From positions 310,001 through 374,000 of the forward strand of contig RZWH01000003.1 of NCBI GenBank assembly GCA_004005435.1: a stretch of DNA of 64,000 nucleotides. Reading direction: 5' to 3'. The first letter of the stretch is position 1. Each line of letters opens with the position of its first letter. Positions 1 through 11,137 of this stretch are shown here, piece by piece. The position numbers and the translations under genes are program-made. Below the pieces are notes generated by a model. It searched no databases and had not been told where the DNA came from. It saw only the letters and a program-made list of their open reading frames with translations. Source of the DNA: Rhodobacteraceae bacterium CCMM004 (GTDB taxonomy: Bacteria > Pseudomonadota > Alphaproteobacteria > Rhodobacterales > Rhodobacteraceae).

Positions 1-308
1 TTGCCCTGAGCGAACTGCTGCTGCGCCTCGACATAGTGTTTCAGCGCCTTGCCCCAGTAACCGATCTGGTGCTCTAGCATCTTCGACGGGTTCGCCATCA
101 TCTCGGCCCAATAGGCGCCCGCGGCCTTCATGTAGAGATCCGCACCCGGCGCCTGGAGCGTCGGATTGGGCGCGCGTTTGCGGGATAGGGCCGACATGAG
201 ACGGGCCGAAAGCTCTTCGATCTTGGCCAAATTCTGCGTCATCAGCTCCGGCATTTCCGCCGCAGTCGCGGACATTGCGGCGGCGGTGCCCGATTCCTGT
301 GTTGCCAT
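1..308 (-). CDS. phaC: Poly(3-hydroxyalkanoate) synthase PhaC, N-terminal part (runs off the window)
   Basis: Only the first 102 or so codons are inside the window, read leftwards from the ATG at 308. The product begins MATQESGTAAAMSATAAEMP and contains ADLYMKAAGAYWAEMMANP and LEHQIGYWGKALKHYVEAQ, the helical N-terminal region typical of class I PHA synthases, which polymerise (R)-3-hydroxyacyl-CoA on the granule surface. The catalytic Cys-Asp-His part lies outside. It is divergent from the depolymerase gene phaZ, the usual arrangement in Rhodobacterales, and a PhaR-like site lies in the 123-bp gap between them. The family call is inferred from the N-terminus and the neighbour; a phasin is the main alternative. 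Confidence 0.82.
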   Translation of the reverse strand, partial: MATQESGTAAAMSATAAEMPELMTQNLAKIEELSARLMSALSRKRAPNPTLQAPGADLYMKAAGAYWAEMMANPSKMLEHQIGYWGKALKHYVEAQQQFAQG

Positions 309-330
309 GACGCTGTCTCCCCCCTAGTTT

Positions 331-345
331 TGCTGCAGGGCAGCA
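331..345. promoter_or_regulatory. Putative PhaR operator between phaC and phaZ
   Basis: TGCTGCAGGGCAGCA is a perfect inverted repeat (TGCTGC, 3-nt spacer, GCAGCA). PhaR of Paracoccus denitrificans is known to bind TGC-rich CTGC-N3/4-GCAG sites upstream of PHA granule genes, and this matches that form. It lies 22 bp before phaC and 86 bp before phaZ, so it could control either. Binding is inferred. Confidence 0.55.
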
Positions 346-431
346 TTTCGGTGCCCGCCCTAGCTTAACGTCGCGGGCACGGGGGGCAAACCCGCGATTT
401 CAACCGGCAGTTCCGGGAAAGGACGCGCGCG

Positions 432-1766
432 ATGCGATACATGGCGACCTACGATCTGATGGAAACGGCCCGGGTGACCAATCAATGGCTGGGCGCCACG
501 GCACAGGCGATGGGGTCGTTTCCCGCCACCGGTCTGGTCCCGAATCCCGCGTTCCAAATGATCCGCGCCTGGGGCGAAGTGACCGAGCGCACCTTTGCCC
601 GCATGGTGGCCAAGCCCGACTGGGGCATCGAAACCGTTGTCGCCGGCGATGGCCGCGACCACGTGGTCGAGATCGTGACCGAACTGGCCAAGCCCTTCGG
701 CGATCTGATCCGGTTCCAGGTCCAGGGCCGCGCGCCCAAGCGGCGGCGCGTCCTGCTCGTCGCGCCCATGTCGGGTCACTATGCCACGCTGCTGCGCTCG
801 ACCGTGGTGTCGCTCCTGCCCGACGCCGAGGTGTGGATCACCGACTGGCACAACGCCCGCGACATCCCCGTCAGCGAGGGCAAGTTCGACGTCGACGACT
901 ACACGCTCTACCTGGCCGAGTTCATGCAGCATCTGGGCCCCGACATCCACGTCATCGCCGTGTGCCAGCCCGCGCCGCTCGCTCTGGCGGCCACCGCCTA
1001 TCTGGCCGAACGCCAGCCCGACGCGCAGCCGACCACACTGACCCTTATCGGCGGGCCGATCGACCCCGACGCTGCGCCGACCGAGGTGACGGACTTCGGC
1101 AACCGCGTGACCATGGGCCAGCTCCACGAGTTGGTGATCCAGCGCGTGGGCTTCAAATACGCGGGCGCCGGGCGGATGGTCTATCCGGGCCTGTTGCAGC
1201 TCGCCTCGTTCATCTCGATGAACGCCGACAAGCACGCGCGCGCGTTCGGCGACCAGATCCTGCGCGTGGCCAAGGATCAGGCCGGCGACCACGACAAGCA
1301 CAACCGCTTCTACGACGAATATCTCGCGGTCATGGATATGACCAAGGAGTTCTACATGTCCACCGTCGAACGGGTGTTCAAAAGCCGCGACATCGCCCGC
1401 AACGTCTTTACCGTCAATGGCGAGAGCGTGGACATCGGCAAGATCACAACCGTCGCGGTCAAGATCGTCGAGGGCGAGGACGACGACATCTCGGCGCCGG
1501 GTCAGTGCCTGGCCGCCCTGGACCTCCTCACCGGCCTGCCCGACGAGAAGAAGGCCAGCCACCTGGAGCCGGGCGCGGGCCACTACGGCATCTTCGCCGG
1601 GCGGTCCTGGCGCAACAACATCCGGCCGCTGGTCCTGGACTTCATCGACATGAACTCGGACGCGCCGCTGGACCCGCAGGTCCACGCCGCGGCCGAGGCG
1701 GTGCCGGAGGCCCCCCGCCCGGTCAAACGTCCCTCTCGCCGCCGGACCGGCGCCACCCCCGTCTGA
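432..1766 (+). CDS. phaZ: Intracellular polyhydroxyalkanoate depolymerase PhaZ
   Basis: The 444-aa protein belongs to the intracellular PHA depolymerase family, which hydrolyses native storage granules in the cytoplasm. It has an alpha/beta-hydrolase core and, in place of a serine lipase box, the sequence VCQPA with Cys178. This matches the Cys nucleophile known for Ralstonia PhaZa1. Likely partners are an Asp in EGEDDDIS (about 350) and His384 in GAGHYGIFAGRSWR. Length and N-terminus (MRYMATYDLMETAR) fit alphaproteobacterial homologues. A second ATG 9 nt downstream is also possible. The basic C-terminal tail may be a granule-binding extension. It is divergent from phaC, so synthesis and breakdown may be co-regulated by PhaR. 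Confidence 0.93.
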   Translation: MRYMATYDLMETARVTNQWLGATAQAMGSFPATGLVPNPAFQMIRAWGEVTERTFARMVAKPDWGIETVVAGDGRDHVVEIVTELAKPFGDLIRFQVQGRAPKRRRVLLVAPMSGHYATLLRSTVVSLLPDAEVWITDWHNARDIPVSEGKFDVDDYTLYLAEFMQHLGPDIHVIAVCQPAPLALAATAYLAERQPDAQPTTLTLIGGPIDPDAAPTEVTDFGNRVTMGQLHELVIQRVGFKYAGAGRMVYPGLLQLASFISMNADKHARAFGDQILRVAKDQAGDHDKHNRFYDEYLAVMDMTKEFYMSTVERVFKSRDIARNVFTVNGESVDIGKITTVAVKIVEGEDDDISAPGQCLAALDLLTGLPDEKKASHLEPGAGHYGIFAGRSWRNNIRPLVLDFIDMNSDAPLDPQVHAAAEAVPEAPRPVKRPSRRRTGATPV

Positions 1767-1834
1767 GCGGCTTTGCCGTTGTGATCGGTCCTGGCGGTCT
1801 CTATGTCTGAGGCCGCACGGGAGGGCCTGGGGCG

Positions 1835-2761
1835 ATGGCACGCAACGACCGACGCGATCGGCTGGAAAACGCGGCGATCCGCGGCCTTCTGGGCCTGATC
1901 CTCGCCGTGCCCTATCGCTGGCGCGTGCCGATGATGGGTTGGGTGGTCAGCCGCGTCGTCGCCCCCCTCGCGGGCTGGCGCAAGCGTATCCGCGCCAACC
2001 TCGCCCATGTCCTGCCCGACCTGCCGCAGGCCGAAGTGCGGCGGCTGGAGCGCGCGGTGCCCGACAACGTGGGGCGGATGCTGATCGAGGTCTATTCGGG
2101 CACCGAGTTCAAGTCCCGCGTTGCCGACACCCCCCTCAACGGGCCCGGCCTGCCCGCGTTTCGGACCGCCCGGGCCGAAGGGCGTCCGGTGCTCCTGGTC
2201 ACCGCGCATTTCGGAAACTACGACGTGCTGCGCACCGCACTCTTCGCCAGCGGCTATCCCCTGGGCGCGCTTTACCGCGAGATGCGCAACCCGCATTTCA
2301 ACGCGCACTACGTGGGGATGCTGAAATCCATCGGCGAGCCGGTGTTCCCCGCGACCCGCCAGGGCATCACCGCGCTGGTGCGCTATCTCGCCGACGGCGG
2401 CACCATCGGCATCCTGACGGACGTGTTCTCGGACAAGGGGCTGCCGGTGACGTTCTTCGGCAAGACCGCGCCGGCGGCCGCGTCGACCGCGGACTGGGCG
2501 CTGAAATACGACGCGCTGGTGATCCCGATCTACGGGGTGCGGCAGCCCGACGGCCTGAGCTTTGAGACCTACTTGGACACGCCTGTGCCGCTGACAGACC
2601 CGCAGACGATCATGCAGGGGCTGAACGACAGCCTGGAGCGGATGGTGCGGCGGCACATGGACCAATGGTTTTGGATCCACCGCCGGTGGAAGCCCGAGCG
2701 CCAGGCCGAACTGGCCCGCGCTGCCGAGGCCGAGGCGACCGCCGCGGCGGGCGGGTCGTGA
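1835..2761 (+). CDS. Lysophospholipid/lipid A-type acyltransferase (LpxL/HtrB family)
   Basis: A 308-aa protein of the late lipid A acyltransferase family, which transfers acyl chains at the inner membrane. The HX4D catalytic motif is HFGNYD (His125, Asp130). A hydrophobic stretch near residues 16-45 probably anchors it. The C-terminal QWFWIHRRWKPE is the usual family ending. It follows phaZ by 68 bp on the same strand and converges on the DUF1223 gene with 1 bp between them. Whether it acylates lipid A or another lysolipid, such as an ornithine-lipid precursor, cannot be told from sequence alone. Confidence 0.82.
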   Translation: MARNDRRDRLENAAIRGLLGLILAVPYRWRVPMMGWVVSRVVAPLAGWRKRIRANLAHVLPDLPQAEVRRLERAVPDNVGRMLIEVYSGTEFKSRVADTPLNGPGLPAFRTARAEGRPVLLVTAHFGNYDVLRTALFASGYPLGALYREMRNPHFNAHYVGMLKSIGEPVFPATRQGITALVRYLADGGTIGILTDVFSDKGLPVTFFGKTAPAAASTADWALKYDALVIPIYGVRQPDGLSFETYLDTPVPLTDPQTIMQGLNDSLERMVRRHMDQWFWIHRRWKPERQAELARAAEAEATAAAGGS

Positions 2762-2762
2762 T

Positions 2763-3461
2763 CTAGTGCGCCTTCGCCGCCGCCAGAATGGGCCCGTGCC
2801 CCGGCGCCTGGACCAGCACCGCCAGCGGCCCCCGCACCTCCAGCGTCATGGTGAAGGCCGCGTCGCCGTCCCAGCGGGCGATCTGGCGCCACTGGGTGAC
2901 GATGTTGCTGTAGGTCAGCGTCTTGCCCGCGTTCTCGCCATGGGTGATCTCGACCTTGGCGTGGGGCATCAGGCGCACGAGGTGGATCATCATCCGCTTC
3001 GGCACCTCGGCCACGGCCATCGCGTCGATCCGCAACGTCGCACCGTCGCGCCGGAGGTAGAGGTCCACCGGCGCCGCCGCCGCCTTGTGCTTCTGAATGA
3101 GATCGGCGACGCGCATCGGCTTGTAACCGACCACGTGGTCGACGCCGCCGACGATCATCTGCGGGGTATAGACCGTGCGCTGCCGGGCGGCGCGGGCATA
3201 GCCCTTTTGCCGGGCGGTGTGGACAGGGCTGCCGAAGCGGTCCTTCCAGCCGATATAGTCCCAGTAGTCCACGTGCAGCGCCAATGCGATGACGTCGTCG
3301 CGGTCGGCCAGCGACGCCAGCAGCGCGTCGGCCGGCGGACAGGACGAACACCCCTGCGAGGTGAACAGCTCGACCACCACGGGCTTGTCCTGGGCGGCAG
3401 CGGGCACGGCGGCCCACAGGGCAACCGCGAATGCGGCCGCGACAGTCCGTATGATCCGCAT
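2763..3461 (-). CDS. DUF1223 thioredoxin-fold protein, exported
   Basis: A 232-aa protein starting at the ATG at 3461 (MRIIRTVAAAFAVALW...AAA), with a clear signal peptide of about 23 residues followed by VVELFTSQGCSSCPPADALLA. The CSSC pair (Cys38, Cys41) in this setting defines DUF1223, a periplasmic thioredoxin-like family of unknown substrate. A possible longer reading frame upstream is rejected because the signal peptide begins here and AAGGAG stands just before it. Its 5' region is shared with the divergent acnA. Confidence 0.85.
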   Translation of the reverse strand: MRIIRTVAAAFAVALWAAVPAAAQDKPVVVELFTSQGCSSCPPADALLASLADRDDVIALALHVDYWDYIGWKDRFGSPVHTARQKGYARAARQRTVYTPQMIVGGVDHVVGYKPMRVADLIQKHKAAAAPVDLYLRRDGATLRIDAMAVAEVPKRMMIHLVRLMPHAKVEITHGENAGKTLTYSNIVTQWRQIARWDGDAAFTMTLEVRGPLAVLVQAPGHGPILAAAKAH

Positions 3462-3562
3462 GGCGCGCTCCTTCGCCCCCCGGGTGCCTTGCGTAGATAC
3501 GTGCCACGACCGCCCCCGACCAATCAATGTTTTGAGAGAGTGCGTTACAACGCCGCTGGCAT

Positions 3563-3576
3563 CATTGTGCACAATG
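3563..3576. promoter_or_regulatory. 14-bp palindrome in the acnA / DUF1223 intergenic region
   Basis: CATTGTGCACAATG is a perfect palindrome 82 bp before the acnA start, closely followed by GTATAC. Size and symmetry suit a dimeric regulator (GntR- or LacI-like). The gap has no other obvious operator. Which protein binds is unknown. Confidence 0.4.
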
Positions 3577-3658
3577 GTATACAGAGGCGCCAGCCACGTG
3601 ATCGAGTCGCATCGAGCGGCTCGCGCGATCCCACCATTAGACCAAGGGAGACAGCCGC

Positions 3659-6462
<2,804 letters not shown>

Positions 6463-6463
<1 letters not shown>

Positions 6464-7170
6464 TGTCGATGCGGGTCGCCCTGATCACCGGGGCGGCCCG
6501 CGGCCTCGGCCGGGTCATCGCCGCCGACCTGGCGGCCGACCACCCCGTGGCCGTCACCTACCGCGACAGCGACCCCGCCGCGCTGTTGGCCGAGGTGCCG
6601 GGGATCCATGCGATCCAGGCCGACCTGCGCGACCCGGGCGCGGCGGAGGCGGTGATCGCCGAGGTTGTCGCGCGGTTCGGCCGGTTGGACGTCCTCGTCA
6701 ACAACGCGGGTCTGGTGGCGGGCACGCCGATGGAGCCCGGAGGCTTCGACGCCGCGGCCGAGATTTTCGCCGTGAATGCCGTTGCGCCCATGGCCCTGCT
6801 CACCGCAGCCCTGCCGCATCTGCGCGCAGGCGCCGCGGTGGTCAACATCTCGTCGGTGAACGCCGCTCTGCCGCCCCAGGGGGCCGCCGCCTATGGCGCG
6901 TCCAAGGCGGCGCTGGAGAACCTCACCCGCGCTGCGGCCAAGGAACTGGGACCGCGCGGCATCCGGGTGAACGCCGTGGCCCCGGGCGCCATCGCCCTGC
7001 CCGAGGCGCCGCGCGCGGACGCTCTGGTCGACGCCTTTGCCCGCGAGACCGCTCTCGGTCGCATCGCGACACCGCAGGAAGTCGCCGCAGCGGTGCGCTA
7101 TCTCGCCTCCGACGCTGCGTCCTTTGTCACCGGCCAGGTCCTGACGGTCTCCGGCGGGTATCGGCTCTGA
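6463..7170 (+). CDS. SDR-family oxidoreductase downstream of acnA
   Basis: A 235-aa classical short-chain dehydrogenase/reductase. Cofactor motif TGAARGLG (residues 9-16), NNAG (80-83), catalytic Ser130/131, Tyr144 and Lys148 (YGASK) are all present, and the C-terminus ends in VTGQVLTVSGGYRL, as in FabG-like enzymes. The start used is the ATG overlapping the acnA stop (TGATG); an ATG two codons later is equally possible. The substrate is not predictable. Coupling to acnA suggests co-expression but not a shared reaction. Confidence 0.88.
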
Positions 7171-7777
7171 GCTTAAACGGGTCGTGGGGCGCGGACCCGG
7201 GTGGCGCACGGTCCCCGGCCGTCCCACGCACCCCGCCGAACGTCCCCATGTCGCTCGCCCATCTCATCCACCCTGCCCGGCCGCACGTCGGCCCGCCCCC
7301 GGGGGAACGCTTGCGCTCCCACCGCGCCGCGCTGCGCCGGAGTGTCGAGCGATGTCGCCAGGGAGCGGCGCGTCGCTCCGGAGCCGCCCCGCCTCCCAAG
7401 CGAATCCGAGGTCGTGCCCGTGGACCCCATCTCTGCTCCGATGGCGACAAACCGCCCTGCCCGGCCCCATTGTCTCGCCCGACGGCACGCCTGGCAGCGC
7501 CGTCCCACCCCGCTCCCCGGTGCGGCGCTTCGTGGCAAAGGCGGTTCCGCCGGCCCAACGCAGGGGCTGTGAGAGCCGTCGCAGGCTGCACAGCCCTGCC
7601 CCTCGGGGCGGCGCTGCCCATGTCTCTCAGCGGCCCGGAGGTGTCACAACGCCACCGCCGGCCGGGGGACGCCCCGCGCCCGCCTCGGTCCCGTGCCGCA
7701 GACCACCCCCAATCGCAGCCTTTTCTTGGTCCCCGGTTCAGAATCGTTTAACGTTTCGAGGCGATTGCTGGGGGGCA
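7171..7777. other. 607-bp GC-rich region without a recognisable gene
   Basis: Open frames here are long only because of GC content; none has a recognisable domain or a convincing start. The stretch contains a foldback repeat (7493-7618) related to two copies near 43.5-43.8 kb, and lower-GC sequence from about 7715 that may be the promoter of the small ORF at 7778. Confidence 0.6.
7493..7618. repeat. Foldback repeat, copy A (most diverged)
   Basis: The left arm GGCAGCGCCGTCCCACC (7493-7509) is mirrored by a right arm ending CGGCGCTGCC (7602-7618), 109 bp start to start. The interior has GCGGCGCTTCGTGGCAAAGG, closely matching the interior of the copies at 43498-43620 and 43713-43834. The right arm is partly decayed. 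No coding function is apparent. Confidence 0.7.
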
Positions 7778-7891
7778 ATGATGTCACGACTGAAGATACG
7801 GGCGAGTCTGCGCCACATCGGCGTTCCGGTGCCGGTCTGGGAGTTCGCGGTTCTGGCGGGCCTGGCGATGGTCTTCGCCCTCAACGGCTAG
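7778..7891 (+). CDS. Small hypothetical protein, 37 aa
   Basis: ATGATG after GCTGGGGGGCA opens a 37-codon frame ending in TAG: a basic N-terminus (MMSRLKIRASLRH), then PVWEFAVLAGLAMVFALNG, which could be one short membrane segment. The upstream DNA is locally less GC-rich, as promoters here are. No family is recognised. It converges on ccmG. Without homologues it remains a candidate only. Confidence 0.35.
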   Translation: MMSRLKIRASLRHIGVPVPVWEFAVLAGLAMVFALNG

Positions 7892-7915
7892 CCACGGCCG
7901 GCGCAGGACCGGGGC

Positions 7916-8455
7916 TCAGCCGCCCGCCTGCGCCTGGGCGATGGCGGGACGGATCTGTCCCTCCAGGCTGCGCTCGGTGATCGGCCCGGCGAACCGCAGG
8001 ACCACCTTGCCCGCCCCGTCCACCACGAAGGTTTCGGGAACGCCGTAGAGGCCCCAGTCGAGGCCCGTGCGCCCGCTCTCGTCGGCGGCGAGGCCGACAT
8101 AAGGATCGCCCAGCTCACGGAGGAAGGCCAACGCCTTCGCCGGCTCGTCCTTGTAGTTGATGCCGTAGATCGGCACGCCCTCGTCGGCGAGCAGTTGCAG
8201 ATTCGGGTGCTCGACCCGGCAGGGCGCGCACCAAGACGCCCAGAAATTCACCAGCTTGACCCCCGGCGCAGCGAGGTCCGCGACCGTGAACGCGGGGCCC
8301 GACAGATCGGTCACGGTCAGCGCCGGGACCTCGCGGCCGACCATGGCCGAGGGCAGCGCGTCGGGGTCCTCGCGCTGCATGCCCGTGTAGAACAGCACAG
8401 CCAGCAGGGCGAACAGAACCGGCGGCGCCAGCATCAGGGGCGAGATCCTAGCCAC
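7916..8455 (-). CDS. ccmG: Cytochrome c biogenesis thiol-disulfide oxidoreductase CcmG/DsbE
   Basis: A 179-aa membrane-anchored periplasmic thioredoxin. One N-terminal membrane segment (residues 5-24) precedes a thioredoxin fold with the active site WASWCAPC (Cys76, Cys79) and the cis-proline motif GVPETFVVD. CcmG keeps apocytochrome c CXXCH cysteines reduced for haem ligation. The start overlaps the end of ccmD by 8 bp. It is the last gene of the minus-strand ccmA-B-C-D-G series. Confidence 0.93.
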   Translation of the reverse strand: MARISPLMLAPPVLFALLAVLFYTGMQREDPDALPSAMVGREVPALTVTDLSGPAFTVADLAAPGVKLVNFWASWCAPCRVEHPNLQLLADEGVPIYGINYKDEPAKALAFLRELGDPYVGLAADESGRTGLDWGLYGVPETFVVDGAGKVVLRFAGPITERSLEGQIRPAIAQAQAGG

Positions 8456-8594
8456 GGCGGCGCTCCATCTCTTCCAACTGCCGCTTGACGCGGCGCCCGC
8501 GCAACGCGGTTAGCAGGACGATCCCGACGATCAGCGAGAGCGACACCGCGTAGGCGCTCAGCACTTCCACCGCATAGGCGCCAAGGTCGGGCAT
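8448..8594 (-). CDS. ccmD: Haem exporter protein CcmD
   Basis: A 48-aa protein: MPDLGAYAVEVLSAYAVS, one membrane helix (LSLIVGIVLLTAL), then a strongly basic and acidic tail (RGRRVKRQLEEMERRRG). This is the CcmD pattern. CcmD helps release the haem chaperone CcmE from the CcmABC complex. Its ATG overlaps the ccmC stop by one base and its end overlaps ccmG. Confidence 0.9.
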   Translation of the reverse strand: MPDLGAYAVEVLSAYAVSLSLIVGIVLLTALRGRRVKRQLEEMERRRG

Positions 8595-9322
8595 CACGCC
8601 AACCTCTCGCGCAGGCGCAGCGCATGGATGCGGCGGGCGCGGATCTCGGTCCGGGTGCGCGCGATCACGAGCGCCACGAACAGCAGCACGAACCCGGCGA
8701 TGGTGACGAGCGTGGGATACCAGAACACGTCGGCCACGTTCTCTTCGGCGTCGAGCGACAGGGACGCGCCCTGGTGCAGGCCCTGGTTCCAGAAGTTCAC
8801 CGCATAGCGGCTGAGAATCGCAAAGACCGAGCCGACCAGGCAGAGGACGCTGGTGAGGTCGGCGGCCGTGTCGGGATCGTCGACCGCCTGCCACAGCGCG
8901 ATGTAGCCCAAGTAGAACAGGAACAGGATCAGAAACGAGGTCAGCCGCGGGTCCCATTCCCACCAGGTGCCCCACATGGGCTGTCCCCAGATCGCTCCTG
9001 TGAAGAGCGCGATGAGGGTGAAGGTCACGCCCACCGGCGCGGCCGCCCGGGCGGCCAAGGCGCTCACATGGTGGCGGCGGATCAGCCAGATCAGCGACGC
9101 CACCAACATCATCGCCCAGGCGTTGATCGCCATCATTGCCGAGGGCACGTGGATGTAGAAGATCTTGACCGTCGACCCCTGCCGGAAGTCGTCGGGGGTG
9201 AAGAAGAACCCCCAGATCAGACCGACGCCCAGTGCGGCCGCCGCGAGCCCCCAGAGGACCGGCAGAACCGGCCGGGTGAACGCCATGAATTTGGCTGGGT
9301 TGGCATAGGTCCAGAGCGACAT
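8594..9322 (-). CDS. ccmC: Haem ABC transporter permease CcmC
   Basis: A 242-aa polytopic membrane protein with the tryptophan-rich haem-handling motif MWGTWWEWDPRLTS (about residues 116-129) and a conserved periplasmic His in FYIHVPSA (His58). It loads haem onto CcmE. Six hydrophobic segments can be traced. Unlike its neighbours it is separated from ccmB by 129 bp, which hold a double-hairpin element, so its expression may be partly uncoupled from ccmAB. Confidence 0.94.
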   Translation of the reverse strand: MSLWTYANPAKFMAFTRPVLPVLWGLAAAALGVGLIWGFFFTPDDFRQGSTVKIFYIHVPSAMMAINAWAMMLVASLIWLIRRHHVSALAARAAAPVGVTFTLIALFTGAIWGQPMWGTWWEWDPRLTSFLILFLFYLGYIALWQAVDDPDTAADLTSVLCLVGSVFAILSRYAVNFWNQGLHQGASLSLDAEENVADVFWYPTLVTIAGFVLLFVALVIARTRTEIRARRIHALRLRERLA

Positions 9323-9392
9323 GGACTTGACTTACGGCGCCCGGCGGCGGTCCTCAAGGGGCAGAAGCGCCGCAGCCGCCCAGGGGCGCGGG

Positions 9393-9436
9393 CAAGCCCC
9401 TTGCAAGGGGCTTGCAAATCTCTTGCAAGAGATTTG
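9393..9436. repeat. 44-bp double-hairpin element (CAAG/CAAA version)
   Basis: Two 22-bp palindromes abut exactly: 9393-9414 (arm CAAGCCCCT, loop TGCA, arm AGGGGCTTG) and 9415-9436 (arm CAAATCTCT, loop TGCA, arm AGAGATTTG). Both have perfect 9-bp stems and 4-nt loops. It lies between ccmB and ccmC. No T-run follows on the minus strand, so it is not a classical intrinsic terminator. It has the same layout as the three elements at 39.3-39.8 kb but a different sequence. Confidence 0.9.
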
Positions 9437-9451
9437 CTCCCCGCCCGGCGG

Positions 9452-10108
9452 TCAGCGCAGGGTGACGCGGAGCGCCGCCGCGGCGGCGAAGGGCAACAGC
9501 GCGACACAGCCCAGCGTGATCCCGGCCAAGAGCGGCAGGCTCGGCCCGATCTCCATGCCTTCGGCGCCGCGCCGGGCGATCTCGGCGCCGAAGATCAGCG
9601 TCGGGATGTAGAGCGGCAAGACCAGGAGCGACAACAGCAGCCCGCCCCGGCGCACGCCCACGGTCAGCGCCGCGCCGAAGGTGCCGATGAAGCTGAGCGC
9701 CGGGGTGCCGACCGCCAGGCTGAGCACGAGCCAGCCATAGCCCGGCGCGGGGAGGTTCAGGAGCACGCCCAGGGGCGCCGCCGCCAGCGTCAGCGGCAGG
9801 CCGGTGGTCAGCCAGTGGGCCGCCGCCTTGGCCGCCGCGACGCCCTCCAGCGGGATGGGCGCCGTGGCCAGGAGGTCGAGCGACCCGTCCTCCCAGTCCA
9901 GCGCGAACACCCGGTCGAGCGACAGAAGACACGCCAGGAGCGCGCCGACCCACAGGATCCCCGGCGCCACCGCCGACAGGCGCCCGCTCTCGGGGCCGAT
10001 GCCGAAGGGCACCAGCGTCACCACGATCAGAAAGAACGCCAGGCTGAGGCCAAAGCCGCCGCCGGCGCGGAACGCCAGCCGCAGGTCGCGGGCGACGACA
10101 CGGATCAT
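9452..10108 (-). CDS. ccmB: Haem exporter permease CcmB
   Basis: A 218-aa protein with six hydrophobic segments, in CcmB position and length. Recognisable elements are [18 protein letters not shown] at the N-terminus, [21 protein letters not shown] (a conserved CcmB loop) and [13 protein letters not shown]. With CcmA it forms the ABC module that drives release of holo-CcmE in system I cytochrome c maturation. Its start overlaps the ccmA stop by 4 bp, so the two are coupled. Confidence 0.93.
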   Translation of the reverse strand: MIRVVARDLRLAFRAGGGFGLSLAFFLIVVTLVPFGIGPESGRLSAVAPGILWVGALLACLLSLDRVFALDWEDGSLDLLATAPIPLEGVAAAKAAAHWLTTGLPLTLAAAPLGVLLNLPAPGYGWLVLSLAVGTPALSFIGTFGAALTVGVRRGGLLLSLLVLPLYIPTLIFGAEIARRGAEGMEIGPSLPLLAGITLGCVALLPFAAAAALRVTLR

Positions 10109-10725
10109 AGGAACGCCTCGTCGAACCCGCCGGGTGCCGCCGCCTCGGCCGCCGCGCGGAAGGGCCCGAGGTCCAGCAGGTCGGCCTCAAGCCCCAGGTC
10201 GATATGGGTGGCGATGAGCGCCGATCCGCCTTCCGCCAGGTGGGCCCGGACCGCCGCGGCGAAGAGGCCGACGCTGGCGGTGTCGAGGGACACGGTGGGC
10301 TCATCCAGCGCCCAGACCGGCCGCCCGGTGACTAGGAGCCGCGCGAGGCCCAACCGCCGCTTCTGCCCCGCCGAGAGGTGCTGGGCGGCGCGGTCGGTCA
10401 GGGCGCCGAGGTCGAACGCCGCCACCGCCGGCGCGATGTCCCGGGTGCCGTAGACGCCCGCCCAGAACGCCAGGTTCTCGGCCACGGTCAGGGCGGATTT
10501 CAGGCCGTCTGCGTGGCTGGCATAGGCCAGCGCTTCGGGGGGCACGCTCATCCCTCCGCCGAGCGGCGGTTGCAGACCCGCGAGTGTCCGCAGGAGCGTG
10601 GTCTTGCCGATGCCGTTGGGTCCGCGCAGGATCAGTGCCCGGCCCGGCGGGAGGGCGAAACACACCCTCTCCAACACCGGCACACCGCCGCGCGACACGG
10701 CCAAGTCCTCGACCCGCACTTCCAT
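10105..10725 (-). CDS. ccmA: Haem exporter ATP-binding protein CcmA
   Basis: A 206-aa ABC ATPase with Walker A GPNGIGKT (35-42), signature LSAGQ (117-121), Walker B VWALDEP (137-143) and an H-loop in IATHIDLG. The LSAGQKRR signature and short length are typical of CcmA. It is the first of the ccm genes here, 39 bp after the Mth938-like gene on the same strand. Confidence 0.93.
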   Translation of the reverse strand: MEVRVEDLAVSRGGVPVLERVCFALPPGRALILRGPNGIGKTTLLRTLAGLQPPLGGGMSVPPEALAYASHADGLKSALTVAENLAFWAGVYGTRDIAPAVAAFDLGALTDRAAQHLSAGQKRRLGLARLLVTGRPVWALDEPTVSLDTASVGLFAAAVRAHLAEGGSALIATHIDLGLEADLLDLGPFRAAAEAAAPGGFDEAFL

Positions 10726-10764
10726 GACAGGCGCCCTAACCCATCGCTGCGGCGGGCGAAAGCC

Positions 10765-11121
10765 TCAGCCGACGGTGAGGAGCGCGGCGCCCACCCGGCG
10801 CCCCTCGCCCAGCAGCACGTTGTAGGTCCGGCAGGCGGCGGGGGTGGCCATCGCCTCGACCGCGATCCCCGCCGCCTCCAGCGCGGCGCGGAACCCAGGC
10901 GGCGGATGCGCCGTCTCGGCCCCGGTGCCGACGAACAGAATGTCGATGTCCGGCGCCGCCGCGACCAGGGGCGCGGGATCGTCGTAGCCCGACCAGAGCG
11001 CGACGCCGGAGGGCAAGACCGCAACCGCCCCGTCCCAGACCGTGCCGGCGACGCGGAAGAAGCTCGGCCCGTAGCCGTCGATCGGGCGGGCGACACCGAA
11101 ATCCACTTCGTTCAGGCGCAT
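10765..11121 (-). CDS. Mth938-like domain protein
   Basis: A 118-aa protein starting at the ATG at 11121 (MRLNEVDFGVARPIDGYGP). The pattern PSGVALW, DILFVGTG and a C-terminal ACRTYNVLLGEGRRVGAALL fits the Mth938-like (DUF498) fold, a small cytoplasmic family without a settled biochemical role. In Rhodobacterales this gene commonly sits between secF and ccmA, as it does here apart from one inserted gene. Confidence 0.85.
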   Translation of the reverse strand: MRLNEVDFGVARPIDGYGPSFFRVAGTVWDGAVAVLPSGVALWSGYDDPAPLVAAAPDIDILFVGTGAETAHPPPGFRAALEAAGIAVEAMATPAACRTYNVLLGEGRRVGAALLTVG

Positions 11122-11137
11122 GGGTGAGTCGTCCTCG

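Noticed and set aside
360-1841. A 493-codon antisense frame across phaZ
   Set aside because: Low-complexity translation, exactly opposite a gene with full family motifs.
9393-9436. Intrinsic terminator after ccmB
   Set aside because: The hairpins are strong, but no run of T follows on the minus strand and the transcript must continue into ccmC-D-G, so a plain terminator is unlikely.
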